64,000 nt of DNA, taken from Peptococcaceae bacterium UBA7702. Its GTDB lineage: Bacteria > Bacillota > Dehalobacteriia > UBA7702. The notes below the pieces were generated by a model. It had not been told where the DNA came from. It did no database searches and was given only the letters and a program-made list of their open reading frames with translations. The translations under genes were made by a program, and so were the position numbers. Within the stretch, counting starts at the first letter, position 1. Each line of letters opens with the position of its first letter. The stretch lies in NCBI GenBank assembly GCA_002482535.1, contig DLGE01000001.1, positions 469,513 to 533,512 of the forward strand, written 5' to 3'. This document shows, piece after piece, positions 41,748 to 51,379 of this stretch.

Positions 41748-42998
41748 CTATTTTAGTTGCAGTTCCTCCCGGAGGATGCTATCGATGACGAATTTGACGT
41801 AGGGAAAGCTGATTCCTCCTTGGATATAGCAGTTATAAGGCTCTCTTAACGGTCCGTCGGCGCTGAGTTCGATGGAGGAGCCTTCCACAAAACCGCCGCT
41901 GGCCATGATCACCTGATGTTCGTAACCGGGCATATCCCAGGCTTCCGGTATGACGTGGGAATCCACGGGAGAATACTTCTGAATGCCGCGGCAAAAGGCT
42001 TTCAGCGGTTCGGCAGCGCCGAAGCGGATCATTTCCACGATATCGCCCCGCGCTTCGTCAGCTTTGGGCAGCACTTCATAGCCGAGTTGTGCCAAAACAG
42101 CGCTCGTATAGACGCTGCCTTTGAGGGCTTCGGAAACAATATGAGGCGCCATAAAGATTCCTTGATAGAGGCTGACATTACTGATGAGGCTGGGGCCGAC
42201 TTCCTTGCCGATCCCCGGCGCAGTCAACCGGTAAGCGGCGCGTTGAATCAGATCCCTGCGGCCCACGAGATAGCCGCCGGAAGGGGCAATGGCGCCGCCG
42301 GCATTTTTGATCAGGGAGCCGGCGATCAAATCAGCGCCAACTTCCAAGGGTTCTCTATCTTCACAGAATTCACCGTAACAGTTATCGACGAATACGATGA
42401 TCTCCGGATTGATCTTTTTTGCCGCCGCAATCAGCTCCTCCATTTCTCCGATGGTTAAAGCGTTTCTTGGGCTGTAGCCTTTGGATCGCTGGAGATAAAA
42501 AACCTTTGTTGTTTCGTCAAGGGAATCTTTTAGCGTCTCCTTTGCGCCGAAGGGATGAATTTTATAGGTAACGCCCAGTTCCATTAGGCTGCCCGGGTCT
42601 TTTTCCGAGCGACCGATGACTTTATAGAGGGTATCGTAAGGTTCACCGTAAAGCACCATTTTATCTTGGGGCAGGAGCATGGCAAAAAGCGCCAAGGTAA
42701 TGCTGTGGGTGCCGGAGACGATCTGTTGTCGGATCAAAGCGTCTTCACCATGAAAGATTTCAGCGTAGATGCTTTCTAATTTATCTCTGCCGGTATCTCC
42801 CATGCCGTAGCCGCTGCTGATTTGAAAATCCTGGTAGTTGACGCGGTGGGCGCGAAAGGCCTGTAAAACCTTGGCTTGATTGAAAAACTCGATGGACTCA
42901 TAGCGCTGGATCCAGGCATGGACTGCCGCCAAACCGGCTTTTTCGACTTCTTCAAATTCTTTTAATTTTTCAGATTCTTTTAAGGATTTCACTCTCAT
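41748..42998 (-). CDS. Methionine gamma-lyase family (aluminium resistance-like, YnbB) PLP enzyme
   Basis: A 416-residue fold-type I pyridoxal-phosphate enzyme. SGTHSITLAL near residue 95 cradles the cofactor phosphate, FVDNCYGEF near 200 supplies the pyridine-binding Asp, and AGSLIKNAGGA holds the Schiff-base lysine. The family is called methionine gamma-lyase or aluminium resistance protein and in Clostridia typically follows hfq. The true substrate is uncertain; C-S lyase activity on sulfur amino acids is likely. The start was set at MRVKSL, 8 nt after a GGAG; 21 codons upstream overlap the hfq terminator. Confidence 0.85.
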   Translation of the reverse strand: MRVKSLKESEKLKEFEEVEKAGLAAVHAWIQRYESIEFFNQAKVLQAFRAHRVNYQDFQISSGYGMGDTGRDKLESIYAEIFHGEDALIRQQIVSGTHSITLALFAMLLPQDKMVLYGEPYDTLYKVIGRSEKDPGSLMELGVTYKIHPFGAKETLKDSLDETTKVFYLQRSKGYSPRNALTIGEMEELIAAAKKINPEIIVFVDNCYGEFCEDREPLEVGADLIAGSLIKNAGGAIAPSGGYLVGRRDLIQRAAYRLTAPGIGKEVGPSLISNVSLYQGIFMAPHIVSEALKGSVYTSAVLAQLGYEVLPKADEARGDIVEMIRFGAAEPLKAFCRGIQKYSPVDSHVIPEAWDMPGYEHQVIMASGGFVEGSSIELSADGPLREPYNCYIQGGISFPYVKFVIDSILREELQLK

Positions 42999-43041
42999 TG
43001 ATTTTCTCCATGTTTCCATAGGTTCCGTCAGGCTGCGGCCA

Positions 43042-43079
43042 TAAAAAAAGGACTGTAACAATGATTGTTATAGCCCTTT
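43042..43079 (-). terminator. Intrinsic terminator downstream of hfq
   Basis: A 16-bp imperfect stem (two G-T wobbles) is followed on the minus strand by seven Ts; it separates hfq from the lyase gene. Confidence 0.8.
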
Positions 43080-43103
43080 GTTTCTCTTTTTATGAGCTTC
43101 TCT

Positions 43104-43340
43104 TTAATCTTCTGATTTTTCTACGTTAAAATTGATGGGTCTTGCCGGCATGATGGTGGAAATGGCATGTTTATAGATAAGATTCTGTTTTCCGTCGGAA
43201 TCAAGAACAACGGTAAAATTATCGAATCCCTTGACCAGTCCTTTGGTTTGGAAGCCGTTGACAAGATAAATCACGACAGCAATGCTTTCTTTTCTCACTT
43301 GGTTTAAGAAGTAGTCTTGTAGATTGACGCTTTTTCCCAT
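43104..43340 (-). CDS. hfq: RNA chaperone Hfq
   Basis: Hexameric Sm-like protein that binds small RNAs and A-rich mRNA. It has 78 residues, the usual length. The Sm1 motif region contains NLQDYFLNQVRKES and the Sm2 signature YKHAIST is intact. GGAGG precedes the ATG; a longer frame with 29 extra codons is non-coding leader. It follows miaA in transcription, an order widely conserved in Bacteria. Confidence 0.96.
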   Translation of the reverse strand: MGKSVNLQDYFLNQVRKESIAVVIYLVNGFQTKGLVKGFDNFTVVLDSDGKQNLIYKHAISTIMPARPINFNVEKSED

Positions 43341-43404
43341 GGTTTTACCTCCAAAAAAATAAACTAAAGCAAAATAAATAATGATACTCTGTATCTCTAT
43401 GTTA

Positions 43405-44331
43405 TCATGAGGAGGAGTTTTTTTCAAGAAGTATTATTTTTTCTGCGATGGATTGGTTCCCGCCCTCTCTCAAAACGTCGAACCAAATGATCCGCGGGTC
43501 CCGCCGAAACCAGGTCAACTGGCGCTTTGCGAAGTGGCGGGTATTTCTTTTCAGCAATTCTTTGGTTTCAAGCAAATTGCGCTCACCGCTGAGATAAGGC
43601 AGGATCTCTTTATAACCCAATGCCGACATGGCATTGCCCTGCTCTTTGCAGCCGGTTTGGAGCAAGGAGCGGACTTCTTCCACAAGCCCTTTCTCAAACA
43701 TCAGTTCAACGCGGCTTTCAATTCGCCGGTAAAGTGCCTCCCGGTCCATAGTCAGGCCGTAGAGAGAGAGGGTGTAAGGGCTTTCCCAGCTATTCTCCTC
43801 ATGGGCATCGCTGTCTTCTGTCATTTCCAGGGCCCTTAAAATCCGCTGGTAATCGTGGGGATGGATCTTTGCGGCGCGGTTGGGAAATTTCTCCCTGACC
43901 ATCGCGTAGAGAAACCCCTCCCCTTTTTCCGCTTCCAGGGCCAAAAGCTCTTTTCGCTGCAGCGGTTGGGCTGTTTCCTGCCCCAGTTGATAACCGCTGT
44001 TGATGACGGCGTTGACGTATAAGCCGCTGCCGCCGCAAAGGATGGGCAGCTTCCTTTTGGCCGCGATTTCGGCGATGGCCGCTTTTGCATCCTTTTGAAA
44101 GAGGCCGACGTTATAGTCGGTTTTGGGGCTAACGATATCAAGGAGATGATGGCGTATCCCCTGTTTTTCCCCTTCGCTGATTTTTGCGGAGCCGATGTTG
44201 AGGCCCCGGTAAACCTGGGCGGAATCAGCGGAGATCACCTCTCCATTAAGGGCTTTTGCCAGTAATACGGCGAGTTCGCTCTTGCCCGTGGCGGTGGGGC
44301 CGATAATGGCCATAAGCTTTTGTTTTTCCAT
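43405..44331 (-). CDS. miaA: tRNA dimethylallyltransferase
   Basis: Adds a dimethylallyl group to N6 of A37 in tRNAs reading UNN codons; MiaB, encoded in the same block, then methylthiolates it. It has 308 residues. The P-loop is GPTATGKSE (near residue 10), ISADSAQVYRG follows, and GGSGLYVNA and RDPRIIWFD lie further on. The start overlaps the mutL stop (TAATATG), so its translation depends on mutL. No strong ribosome-binding site is seen. Confidence 0.96.
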   Translation of the reverse strand: MEKQKLMAIIGPTATGKSELAVLLAKALNGEVISADSAQVYRGLNIGSAKISEGEKQGIRHHLLDIVSPKTDYNVGLFQKDAKAAIAEIAAKRKLPILCGGSGLYVNAVINSGYQLGQETAQPLQRKELLALEAEKGEGFLYAMVREKFPNRAAKIHPHDYQRILRALEMTEDSDAHEENSWESPYTLSLYGLTMDREALYRRIESRVELMFEKGLVEEVRSLLQTGCKEQGNAMSALGYKEILPYLSGERNLLETKELLKRNTRHFAKRQLTWFRRDPRIIWFDVLREGGNQSIAEKIILLEKNSSS

Positions 44332-44332
44332 A

Positions 44333-46261
44333 TTAGGTACGCAAAAATTTCCTTCGGATTTCATCGATGGTAAATTTGACGGCGATCGGTCTGCCGTGGG
44401 GGCAGGTAAAGGCGTCTTCCGCCTGGTCCAGTTCACTAAAAAGAAAGAGCATATCGGCGCGGGTTAGATACTGATTGGCTTTCACCGCCCTTTTGCAGGC
44501 TTTTGACATGATTTTACGCTCTAAGACGGCGTCTATGGTCAGTTTCTTTTCGGAATCGAGCCAGCCGTCGGCAAATTCCTTGAGGAAAGCAACGGCATCA
44601 ATATTTTCCGCCCAAGTGGGAATTTCCCGCAGGATGAAGCTGTTTTCGCCGAATTCTTCCAGCACAAAGCCCATGTCGTGAAGGACGATGATTTCTTCGA
44701 TGACCCAGTTATATTGTTTATAATTCAGGTTGACCTCCAAAGGAACGATCAAGGCCTGCACGGTATTATCCTTTTCGATGAGGGATTTTTTGATTTTATT
44801 GAACAGCAGCCGCTCGTGGGCCGCGTGTTGATCGATGAGGTAGAGGGCCTCTTCGTTGGCGGCCACGATGAAAGAACCACCAACCTGGCCGAGGATATTC
44901 AGGGAAGCGTAAAAACCTTCGTTAAAATCAATGGTTTTTGCCGCTTCAAAGGGTTTGAACTTATCATTCAGGCCCAAAGACGCTGTGTCTTCCCGGAACA
45001 AGGCCAAAGGGTCCGCGGCTGTCTCCGCCTGTTTTTCTTCATTTTTATGAAAGGTCGGTTCCGTTTTGATGCCCCGGAGCATCCCGGTAAGCTCCGCTTT
45101 GGCGAAGTCGTTGTTCCCTTCTGCTTTGAGCTGTTGCTTCTTGTGTGCCACAGCACCGGGGAGGCCCGCCAAGCGCAGGTCCTGATGGAGCTTGGGAGCG
45201 GGAGGCTGTTCGTCCTCATAGGCGGGTATTTCCGGAGTCCGGGCCTTGCCGGTTTCGTGGATTTCCGTGGTAAAGGCTTTGGCAGCCTGGGAGAGGGTTT
45301 CTTTGACCGCCTGATATAAAAGGTCGCCGACGGTGGCGCTTTCGGCAAATTTTACTTCCAGTTTATTGGGATGGACGTTGATGTCGTATTGATCCGGCGG
45401 TAGCGTCAGATTGATAAAGGCCATGGCAAAACGACGCTCTGGCAGCAGAGTCCTATAGGCGTTTTCCAGAGCTTTATTTAGTTCATTGCTGTGGATATAA
45501 CGCTGGTTGATATAAAAATGGTAGTAGTTGCGATTTGGTTTGGAGTAGTTGGGGTGGGCGATGAAGCCGCTGAAAACAGCGTTGTTTTCGATGGGCAGCA
45601 AAAAAGGCAAGGGCTCCCTGCCGTAAACCGTGGTGATGGCCGCCTTCTCCTCGCCGCTGCCGGGAGCAAAGAAGATGTGTTTGCCATCGTTGGTCAGTTC
45701 AAAGCGGATGTTGGGATAGGCAATGATGATTCTGCCCACCATATCGCTGATATCCCGCATTTCCCGGACAGGCGTGGCCAGGAATTTTTTTCGGGCCGGG
45801 GTGTTGAAAAAGAGATCCTTAACTGTAAGTTCCGTGCCTTGATTTGCCGCCGTGGGCTGCACCGGGCCGATCTCCCCGCCATCAATGCTGCATTCGTAGG
45901 CAGTTTCATTTTGGGCCGTTTTGGTGCGGAGCACAATTTTGGATACGGCGGCAATGGAGGCCAAAGCCTCTCCGCGAAAGCCCATGGTCTTTAAGGAGTT
46001 CAGGTCGTCGATGGTTTTTATTTTACTGGTGGCATGGCGCAAAAAAGCGTAGGGAATATCCGCTTCCGCCATCCCTTCGCCGTTGTCGATGACGCGAATT
46101 TCCCGGATACCGCTTTCTTTCAGATGAATGCGGATATCGGTAGCGCCGGCGTCGATGGCGTTTTCCACCAGTTCTTTGATGATAAAAACCGGCCGTTCGG
46201 CGACTTCACCGGCGGCGATCTGGTCTCTTGTATTTTTTTCCAGAATGATGATTTTATTCAT
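44333..46261 (-). CDS. mutL: DNA mismatch repair protein MutL
   Basis: Mismatch-repair mediator, 642 residues. The N-terminal GHKL ATPase has ELVENAIDAG, DNGEGM and GFRGEALASI; the linker (about 350-430) is charged; the C-terminal dimerisation domain contains DQHAAHERLLF, which holds part of the endonuclease site of non-methyl-directed systems, and ends with ACKRAVKAN and CPHGRP. The presence of the QHAAHER and CPHGRP motifs implies nicking activity. The start overlaps mutS by 8 nt. Confidence 0.97.
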   Translation of the reverse strand: MNKIIILEKNTRDQIAAGEVAERPVFIIKELVENAIDAGATDIRIHLKESGIREIRVIDNGEGMAEADIPYAFLRHATSKIKTIDDLNSLKTMGFRGEALASIAAVSKIVLRTKTAQNETAYECSIDGGEIGPVQPTAANQGTELTVKDLFFNTPARKKFLATPVREMRDISDMVGRIIIAYPNIRFELTNDGKHIFFAPGSGEEKAAITTVYGREPLPFLLPIENNAVFSGFIAHPNYSKPNRNYYHFYINQRYIHSNELNKALENAYRTLLPERRFAMAFINLTLPPDQYDINVHPNKLEVKFAESATVGDLLYQAVKETLSQAAKAFTTEIHETGKARTPEIPAYEDEQPPAPKLHQDLRLAGLPGAVAHKKQQLKAEGNNDFAKAELTGMLRGIKTEPTFHKNEEKQAETAADPLALFREDTASLGLNDKFKPFEAAKTIDFNEGFYASLNILGQVGGSFIVAANEEALYLIDQHAAHERLLFNKIKKSLIEKDNTVQALIVPLEVNLNYKQYNWVIEEIIVLHDMGFVLEEFGENSFILREIPTWAENIDAVAFLKEFADGWLDSEKKLTIDAVLERKIMSKACKRAVKANQYLTRADMLFLFSELDQAEDAFTCPHGRPIAVKFTIDEIRRKFLRT

Positions 46262-48857
46262 GCTTTAAATAATCCTGCCATTCTTCCAGCAAGCGTAGAG
46301 CGTCAAGGGGACGCAAGTCATCGAGGTCGAGGCCTGCGATTTGTTTCAAAACATCTTCTTCGCCGTCGCTGATTTCCCGAAACAGGGAAACCTCCGCCGC
46401 GGTACTTTCGCTGCTGCCACCATAATGCAGCTTGCTCTTTTCTAAGTTCTTCAAAATCTTCTTCGCTTTATTGACAATGGAGACGGGCATCCCCGCTAAT
46501 TTTGCCACCTGAATGCCGTAACTCTTATCGGCTTTGCCCCGGGTGATCTTACGCAAAAACACGAGGTTGCCATTGACTTCGTGGACCAAGATGGCATAGT
46601 TTTTCAAATTTTCCTTTTCCTCTTCGAGGCTGGTCAATTCGTGGTAATGGGTGGCGAAAAGTGTTTTGGGGGCGCATATCGCGTCGGCAAGATATTCGAT
46701 GCAGGCCCAGGCCAGGGCTAACCCGTCGAAAGTGCTGGTGCCGCGGCCGATTTCATCAAGGATGATGAAGCTTTTATCCGTAGCCTGTTTTAAAATGGCC
46801 GCCGTTTCCCGCATTTCCACCATAAAGGTGCTGTTGCCGCCAACCAAGTCGTCGGAAGCGCCGATACGGGTAAAGATGCGGTCGGTAAGGCCGATGTGGG
46901 CGGTTTCTGCCGGGACAAAGGAGCCGATCTGGGCCAAAAGGATGATCAGCGCCACCTGACGCATATAGGTGGACTTCCCGGCCATATTGGGGCCGGTAAT
47001 CACCATGATGCGGTTTTCCCTGCTGTCCAACAGCGTATCATTGGCGATGAATACCTCGCTGTTGACCTTTTCCACCATGGGATGGCGGCCGTTCTTGATT
47101 TCAATGGTATCCCCGTCGTCCATCACGGGGCAGCAGTATTGATTTTCCAGAGCCACCGTGGCGAAGGACATCACCACGTCGGTGATGGCGATAAAGGTGG
47201 ATATCAACTGAATCCGGGCGGTATTGGCGGAGATGAAGTCCCGGATTTTGCAGAATACCTCATATTCCAGCTGATACAGTTGATCGGTAGCGCCCAAAAC
47301 CTTATCTTCGTATTCCTTCAGTTCCTGGGTGAAAAAACGCTCTCCGTTGGTGAGGGTCTGTTTTCTGATATAGTGATCGGGAACCTGGTTTTTAAAGGAA
47401 TTGGAAACTTCTATATAATAGCCGAAAACGCGGTTATAGCCCACCTTTAGCGTTTTGATGCCGGTGGCTTCCCGCTCTTTGGCTTCAATGTCGAGAATCA
47501 TCCGTTTGCCGCCTTTGGCCAGACGGCGGTATTCGTCAATTTCGTCGTGATAACCTGCTTTGACCATGCCCCCTTCTTTCGGAGAGATCGGCGGATCATC
47601 TACCAATGCCGTGCGGATCACGGTATCGATATCGCTGAGATCGTCAAAGTTTTCCGCCATTTCTCGGAAAATAGCGCTGTTTAAAGTATAGAGCAGTTTT
47701 TGAAAGGCGGGCAGGTTTTTGATGGAATCCCGCAATGCGGCGATATCCCGGGGCGTGCCGCTGCCGTAGGCAATGCGGCTGGAGAGGCGTTCCAAATCGC
47801 GGATATCGGCAAAGACCGTTTTGATTTCATCCAGAAGCAGCGGCTGCTCATAAAGCTCCTTGACCCCTGCTTGGCGTTTTTGAATTTCCGTGAGATCGAG
47901 GAGAGGATTTTCCAGCCACTCCCGAAGCAGGCGTTTCCCCATGGTGCCACTGGTACGGTCGATCACCCATAGGAGCGACCCCTTCTTTTGATTCGTAAAG
48001 ATCGTAGACGTCAGCTCCAGGTTCTTTCTGGTACTTTGGTCAAGAATCATGTAGCGGTCGTTTTTGTAGTAGGAAATCTTTCCGATGTAGCTGAGGCTGC
48101 GTTTTTGGGTGCGGTAAAGAAAGGACAAGGTGGCCCCGGCGGCTCTTTTCGCTTGCTCCGACAGAAACAGTTCTTCGCTGTCGTTGAGGTTGAAATGCTC
48201 CGCAAGGACCTGGTCCGTTCCTTCTTTTGAGAAATCCTCCTCGGGGATTAGAGTAACGAGACCTTCGAAAACCTTTTTTAGGCGCTGGCGAAATTGGACA
48301 TCTTTGGCAAGCTTATCGCCGAGAAGCAGTTCTTTCGGCTGCACCCGGTAAATCTCATCGAAGATCCGGTTTTTATCCTCAGTGTCTTTGCCGATGAATT
48401 CCGTCACTTTGAATTCACCGGTGGAAATATCGGTATAGCAAAAGCCCCAGTCGTTTCCGGAAGGAAAAACCGTCGCCAGGTAATTGCTTTGGCTATCCGG
48501 GAGTAAGGCGCTTTCCAAAACAGTACCGGGGCTTATGATACGGACAACGTCCCTTTTCACGAGACCTTTGGCAAGTTTCGGATCTTCTAACTGTTCACAG
48601 ATGGCGACCCGATAGCCTTTATCGATGAGGCGGGCAATATAACTTTCCACGGCGTGGTGAGGCACGCCGCACATGGGAACTTTCCCTTCGCTGCCCGCGC
48701 TTTTCGCGGTCAGTACAAGATCAAGCTCGGCGGCGGCCAATTTGGCGTCGTCGCAAAACATCTCATAGAAATCGCCCATCCGTAAGAAGAGGAGGGCTTC
48801 GGGGTGCTCTTTCTTGATTTTACGGTATTGCTGCATCATCGGTGTTTCTTTGGTCAT
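46254..48857 (-). CDS. mutS: DNA mismatch recognition ATPase MutS
   Basis: Recognises mispairs and small loops. It has 867 residues. The N-terminal mismatch domain contains GDFYEMF (Phe-x-Glu wedge motif) near residue 30. The ATPase has Walker A GPNMAGKST near 615, DEIGRGTSTFDG and ATHYHELT. The C-terminus carries the short helix-turn-helix tail. It lies 26 nt after ylbF and is coupled to mutL. Confidence 0.97.
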   Translation of the reverse strand: MTKETPMMQQYRKIKKEHPEALLFLRMGDFYEMFCDDAKLAAAELDLVLTAKSAGSEGKVPMCGVPHHAVESYIARLIDKGYRVAICEQLEDPKLAKGLVKRDVVRIISPGTVLESALLPDSQSNYLATVFPSGNDWGFCYTDISTGEFKVTEFIGKDTEDKNRIFDEIYRVQPKELLLGDKLAKDVQFRQRLKKVFEGLVTLIPEEDFSKEGTDQVLAEHFNLNDSEELFLSEQAKRAAGATLSFLYRTQKRSLSYIGKISYYKNDRYMILDQSTRKNLELTSTIFTNQKKGSLLWVIDRTSGTMGKRLLREWLENPLLDLTEIQKRQAGVKELYEQPLLLDEIKTVFADIRDLERLSSRIAYGSGTPRDIAALRDSIKNLPAFQKLLYTLNSAIFREMAENFDDLSDIDTVIRTALVDDPPISPKEGGMVKAGYHDEIDEYRRLAKGGKRMILDIEAKEREATGIKTLKVGYNRVFGYYIEVSNSFKNQVPDHYIRKQTLTNGERFFTQELKEYEDKVLGATDQLYQLEYEVFCKIRDFISANTARIQLISTFIAITDVVMSFATVALENQYCCPVMDDGDTIEIKNGRHPMVEKVNSEVFIANDTLLDSRENRIMVITGPNMAGKSTYMRQVALIILLAQIGSFVPAETAHIGLTDRIFTRIGASDDLVGGNSTFMVEMRETAAILKQATDKSFIILDEIGRGTSTFDGLALAWACIEYLADAICAPKTLFATHYHELTSLEEEKENLKNYAILVHEVNGNLVFLRKITRGKADKSYGIQVAKLAGMPVSIVNKAKKILKNLEKSKLHYGGSSESTAAEVSLFREISDGEEDVLKQIAGLDLDDLRPLDALRLLEEWQDYLKHE

Positions 48858-48883
48858 GAAAAGGGACTCCTCACATTAACTTT

Positions 48884-49261
48884 TCAGCAGCCGGAGCAAC
48901 TGGCGCACTGACTCGGGGAGCAGGATTCTTCTTCTCCGGTGATGGCCTGGGTGATGATCTGGTTGATCTGCTGTAAAATTTGGCCCAAAGCCGCCTGGCT
49001 TGCATAAAATTCCGCCACGGCGAGATTTTTTTCCATTTTATCCTGAATGTCGTTGAACTGGGCTGTGAGCTCCGGATCGGGTTCCTTTCCCTGTTCCTGC
49101 AAAGAATAAAGCTGTTGCTGCATCTGGAAAAAATCATTAAGCAATGCTTCGGCTGCCGCGTCACCGCGGAGGGCTTCCTGCTTTTCTTTGATATCTTTCA
49201 GTTCTTCACAATTTTCGAGAGCCGCGGCCAATTCAGCCGCTTTTTCTAACACTAAAGACAT
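48884..49261 (-). CDS. YlbF/RicF-family regulator with a cysteine-rich tail
   Basis: A 125-residue helical protein of the YlbF/YmcA family. In B. subtilis, YlbF (RicF) with YmcA and YaaT forms a complex that carries [4Fe-4S] clusters and influences RNase Y and sporulation. Here the C-terminus is CSPSQCASCSGC, four cysteines in twelve residues, suited to bind iron-sulfur or zinc. Most of the chain is a predicted coiled coil. It sits between miaB and mutS, the usual Clostridial position. Confidence 0.85.
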   Translation of the reverse strand: MSLVLEKAAELAAALENCEELKDIKEKQEALRGDAAAEALLNDFFQMQQQLYSLQEQGKEPDPELTAQFNDIQDKMEKNLAVAEFYASQAALGQILQQINQIITQAITGEEESCSPSQCASCSGC

Positions 49262-49275
49262 GGTGTTATCCTCCT

Positions 49276-50589
49276 TTATTTCAATATCCGGCCATTTAAT
49301 GACCAGGTATGAGCTTCTTCAATGACGACTTTCACCAGTTTTCCGGTTTGATCGTCTGTGGCTTTGAAGTGGACGAGTTTATTCCCGTCGGTTCTACCGC
49401 TTTGGCTTTCGGGGTTGTTTTTGCTTGTCCCCTCCCCCAAAAGCAGGTATTCTTTCCCGACCATAGCGAGGTTTTTCTTCAGGCTGATCCCGTTTTGAAA
49501 ATCCATCAGCCGGGTAAGGCGGTCTTTTTTTACTTCATCGGGGACTTGATCTGCCGTTTTGGCCGCCGCCGTTCCCTTTCTGGGGGAATAGAGGAAGGTA
49601 TAGGCATTATCAAATTCCACTTGGGCCAAGATATCTAAGGTTTCCTGAAAGTCCTCTTCGGTTTCACCGGGAAAGCCGACGATGATATCGGTGGTATAAA
49701 CATCAAAGGGGAACCTTTCCTTTATTTTCGCCATCAAGGTCAGGTAATATGCGGCGCTATAATGACGGTTCATGGCTTTTAGAATCCGATCGCTGCCGGC
49801 CTGGAAGGGCAGGTGAAAATGGCGGCAAACTTTTTTCGAGGCGGCAATGGCTTCGATGATTTCATCGCTGAAATCCTTGGGATGAGAGGTCATATAGCGG
49901 ATCCGCTCCAAGCCTTCGATGTCGTTTAACGCATAAAGCAAATCGGCAAAGGAGGCTTTTTCCTTGAGGCCTTTGCCGTAGGAATTGACATTTTGGCCGA
50001 GGAGTGTGATTTCTTTGACGCCGTCTTTGACGAGGTCTTGCGCTTCCTTCAGAATGTCTGCCATCTCCCGGCTTTTTTCCCTGCCGCGCACGTGAGGCAC
50101 GATGCAGTAGGAGCAAAAATTGTCGCAGCCGTACATGATGGTGAGATATGCGCGGAAAGCTTCCTCCCTAAGATGGCTTCTGCCTTCGGGAATATCGGAA
50201 TCAAGATCAAAGGCCAGTAAAGGGCCCTTTTTTGTTTCCTTTTGATCCAAATAATGCGGCAACAAGGCAAGGCTTCTGGTGCCGAGGACAATATCGACAT
50301 GGCGGCGTTTTTTGAGAAAAGCCGCGACAGATTTCTCTTGTGACACCATACAGCCAATGACGGCGATGGTCAATGCGGGGCGCTGCTGTTTGAGCCGCTT
50401 CAGACTGTCGATATAACCTAATATTTTGTTTTCCGCCGATTCCCTGACAGAGCAGGTATTGATGACAATGATATCGGCGTCTTCCGTTGTCTCCGTTTTC
50501 TCAAAACCACGGTTTTCCAGCATGGCGGCGACGAATTGGGAATCGTGTTGATTCATCTGACAACCGAAGGTTCTGATCAGATAGTTCAT
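49276..50589 (-). CDS. miaB: tRNA-2-methylthio-N6-dimethylallyladenosine synthase MiaB
   Basis: Radical SAM methylthiotransferase that converts i6A37 to ms2i6A37 in tRNA. It has 437 residues. The N-terminal UPF0004 domain has three cluster cysteines (FGCQMNQHD, NTCSVRE and GCMVSQ). The radical SAM domain has CDNFCSYCIVPHVRG near residue 157, and the C-terminal TRAM domain spans about 375-437. First gene of the miaB-ylbF-mutS-mutL-miaA-hfq transcript, with its own promoter upstream. Confidence 0.96.
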   Translation of the reverse strand: MNYLIRTFGCQMNQHDSQFVAAMLENRGFEKTETTEDADIIVINTCSVRESAENKILGYIDSLKRLKQQRPALTIAVIGCMVSQEKSVAAFLKKRRHVDIVLGTRSLALLPHYLDQKETKKGPLLAFDLDSDIPEGRSHLREEAFRAYLTIMYGCDNFCSYCIVPHVRGREKSREMADILKEAQDLVKDGVKEITLLGQNVNSYGKGLKEKASFADLLYALNDIEGLERIRYMTSHPKDFSDEIIEAIAASKKVCRHFHLPFQAGSDRILKAMNRHYSAAYYLTLMAKIKERFPFDVYTTDIIVGFPGETEEDFQETLDILAQVEFDNAYTFLYSPRKGTAAAKTADQVPDEVKKDRLTRLMDFQNGISLKKNLAMVGKEYLLLGEGTSKNNPESQSGRTDGNKLVHFKATDDQTGKLVKVVIEEAHTWSLNGRILK

Positions 50590-50616
50590 TTCATTTCCTT
50601 TGTTATGTAATATCTC

Positions 50617-50644
50617 ATTATACCATTAATGAGCCGTTTTGCAA
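50617..50644 (-). promoter_or_regulatory. Promoter of the miaB-mutSL-hfq operon
   Basis: On the minus strand TTGCAA, 16 nt, TATAAT, about 28 nt before the miaB start. Confidence 0.7.
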
Positions 50645-50647
50645 AGT

Positions 50648-51283
50648 TCATTCTGCCGGTTCTGCGAACCAATGTTCTTCTTCCATTACGGCACATTCCA
50701 CTTTTGTCTGAAATTCCCTGGCAAGTAAGGCGAAAAAGGCGTCGACCTCTGTCTTTTTTATGATACAGTAGAGCACGGCATTGTTTTTGTATTCGATGTT
50801 TTCAATTGGAAAGCCCTTTTGCAGCAGAAAATGTTCGATTTTGCCGATGAGATCGTAATCGGCGCAAACGGCGACTTTCTTAGCCTCGACTTTACGAATC
50901 TTTACGCTGTCTGCCAGAGCCAGCTTTGCCGCTTTGCCATAGGCGCGTACCAAACCGCCGGTGCCCAAAAGCACACCGCCGAAATAGCGGCTGACGACGA
51001 TGGCCGTATCGGTAAGTCCCTCTCCCTTGATGATTTCCAGAACAGGCCGTCCTGCGGTACCGGCCGGTTCGCCGTCGTCGGTGGAGCGCTGGATTTCTCC
51101 GTTTGGGCCGACGACATAGGCGTAGACCGTATGACGGGCGTCCCAGTGGCGTTTTTTGATCTCGTCGATAAAAGCCGCCGCTGCCGCCTCGCTGTCAACG
51201 GGGCGGGCATAGCCGAGAAATTTTGATTTCTTTTCGCTGTATGCAGCGGTGCCGGCCTTGGCCAGCGTAAGCAAATCCGCCAT
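50648..51283 (-). CDS. YigZ/IMPACT family protein
   Basis: A 211-residue member of the UPF0029/IMPACT family. The N-terminal domain contains KKSKFLGYA, HWDARHTVYAYV and DDGEPAGTAGRP near residue 75, the latter being the family signature, and YFGGVLLGTGGLVRAYG follows. The C-terminal DUF1949 domain is ferredoxin-like. The molecular role is unsettled; homologues bind ribosomes or translation factors. It lies between the miaB promoter and a terminator. Confidence 0.92.
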   Translation of the reverse strand: MADLLTLAKAGTAAYSEKKSKFLGYARPVDSEAAAAAFIDEIKKRHWDARHTVYAYVVGPNGEIQRSTDDGEPAGTAGRPVLEIIKGEGLTDTAIVVSRYFGGVLLGTGGLVRAYGKAAKLALADSVKIRKVEAKKVAVCADYDLIGKIEHFLLQKGFPIENIEYKNNAVLYCIIKKTEVDAFFALLAREFQTKVECAVMEEEHWFAEPAE

Positions 51284-51335
51284 TGCACTCCCCTTTCTGA
51301 TGACCCTATTCTACCATAAAACGGGTTTTTTTGCC

Positions 51336-51379
51336 ATGAAAAAAGCCGCATAACGAAAACGTTTCACGGCTTTTTTCAT
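51336..51379 (-). terminator. Terminator downstream of ogt
   Basis: A 13-bp stem (ATGAAAAAAGCCG with CGGCTTTTTTCAT) ends on the minus strand in a T run and touches the ogt stop codon. Confidence 0.85.
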
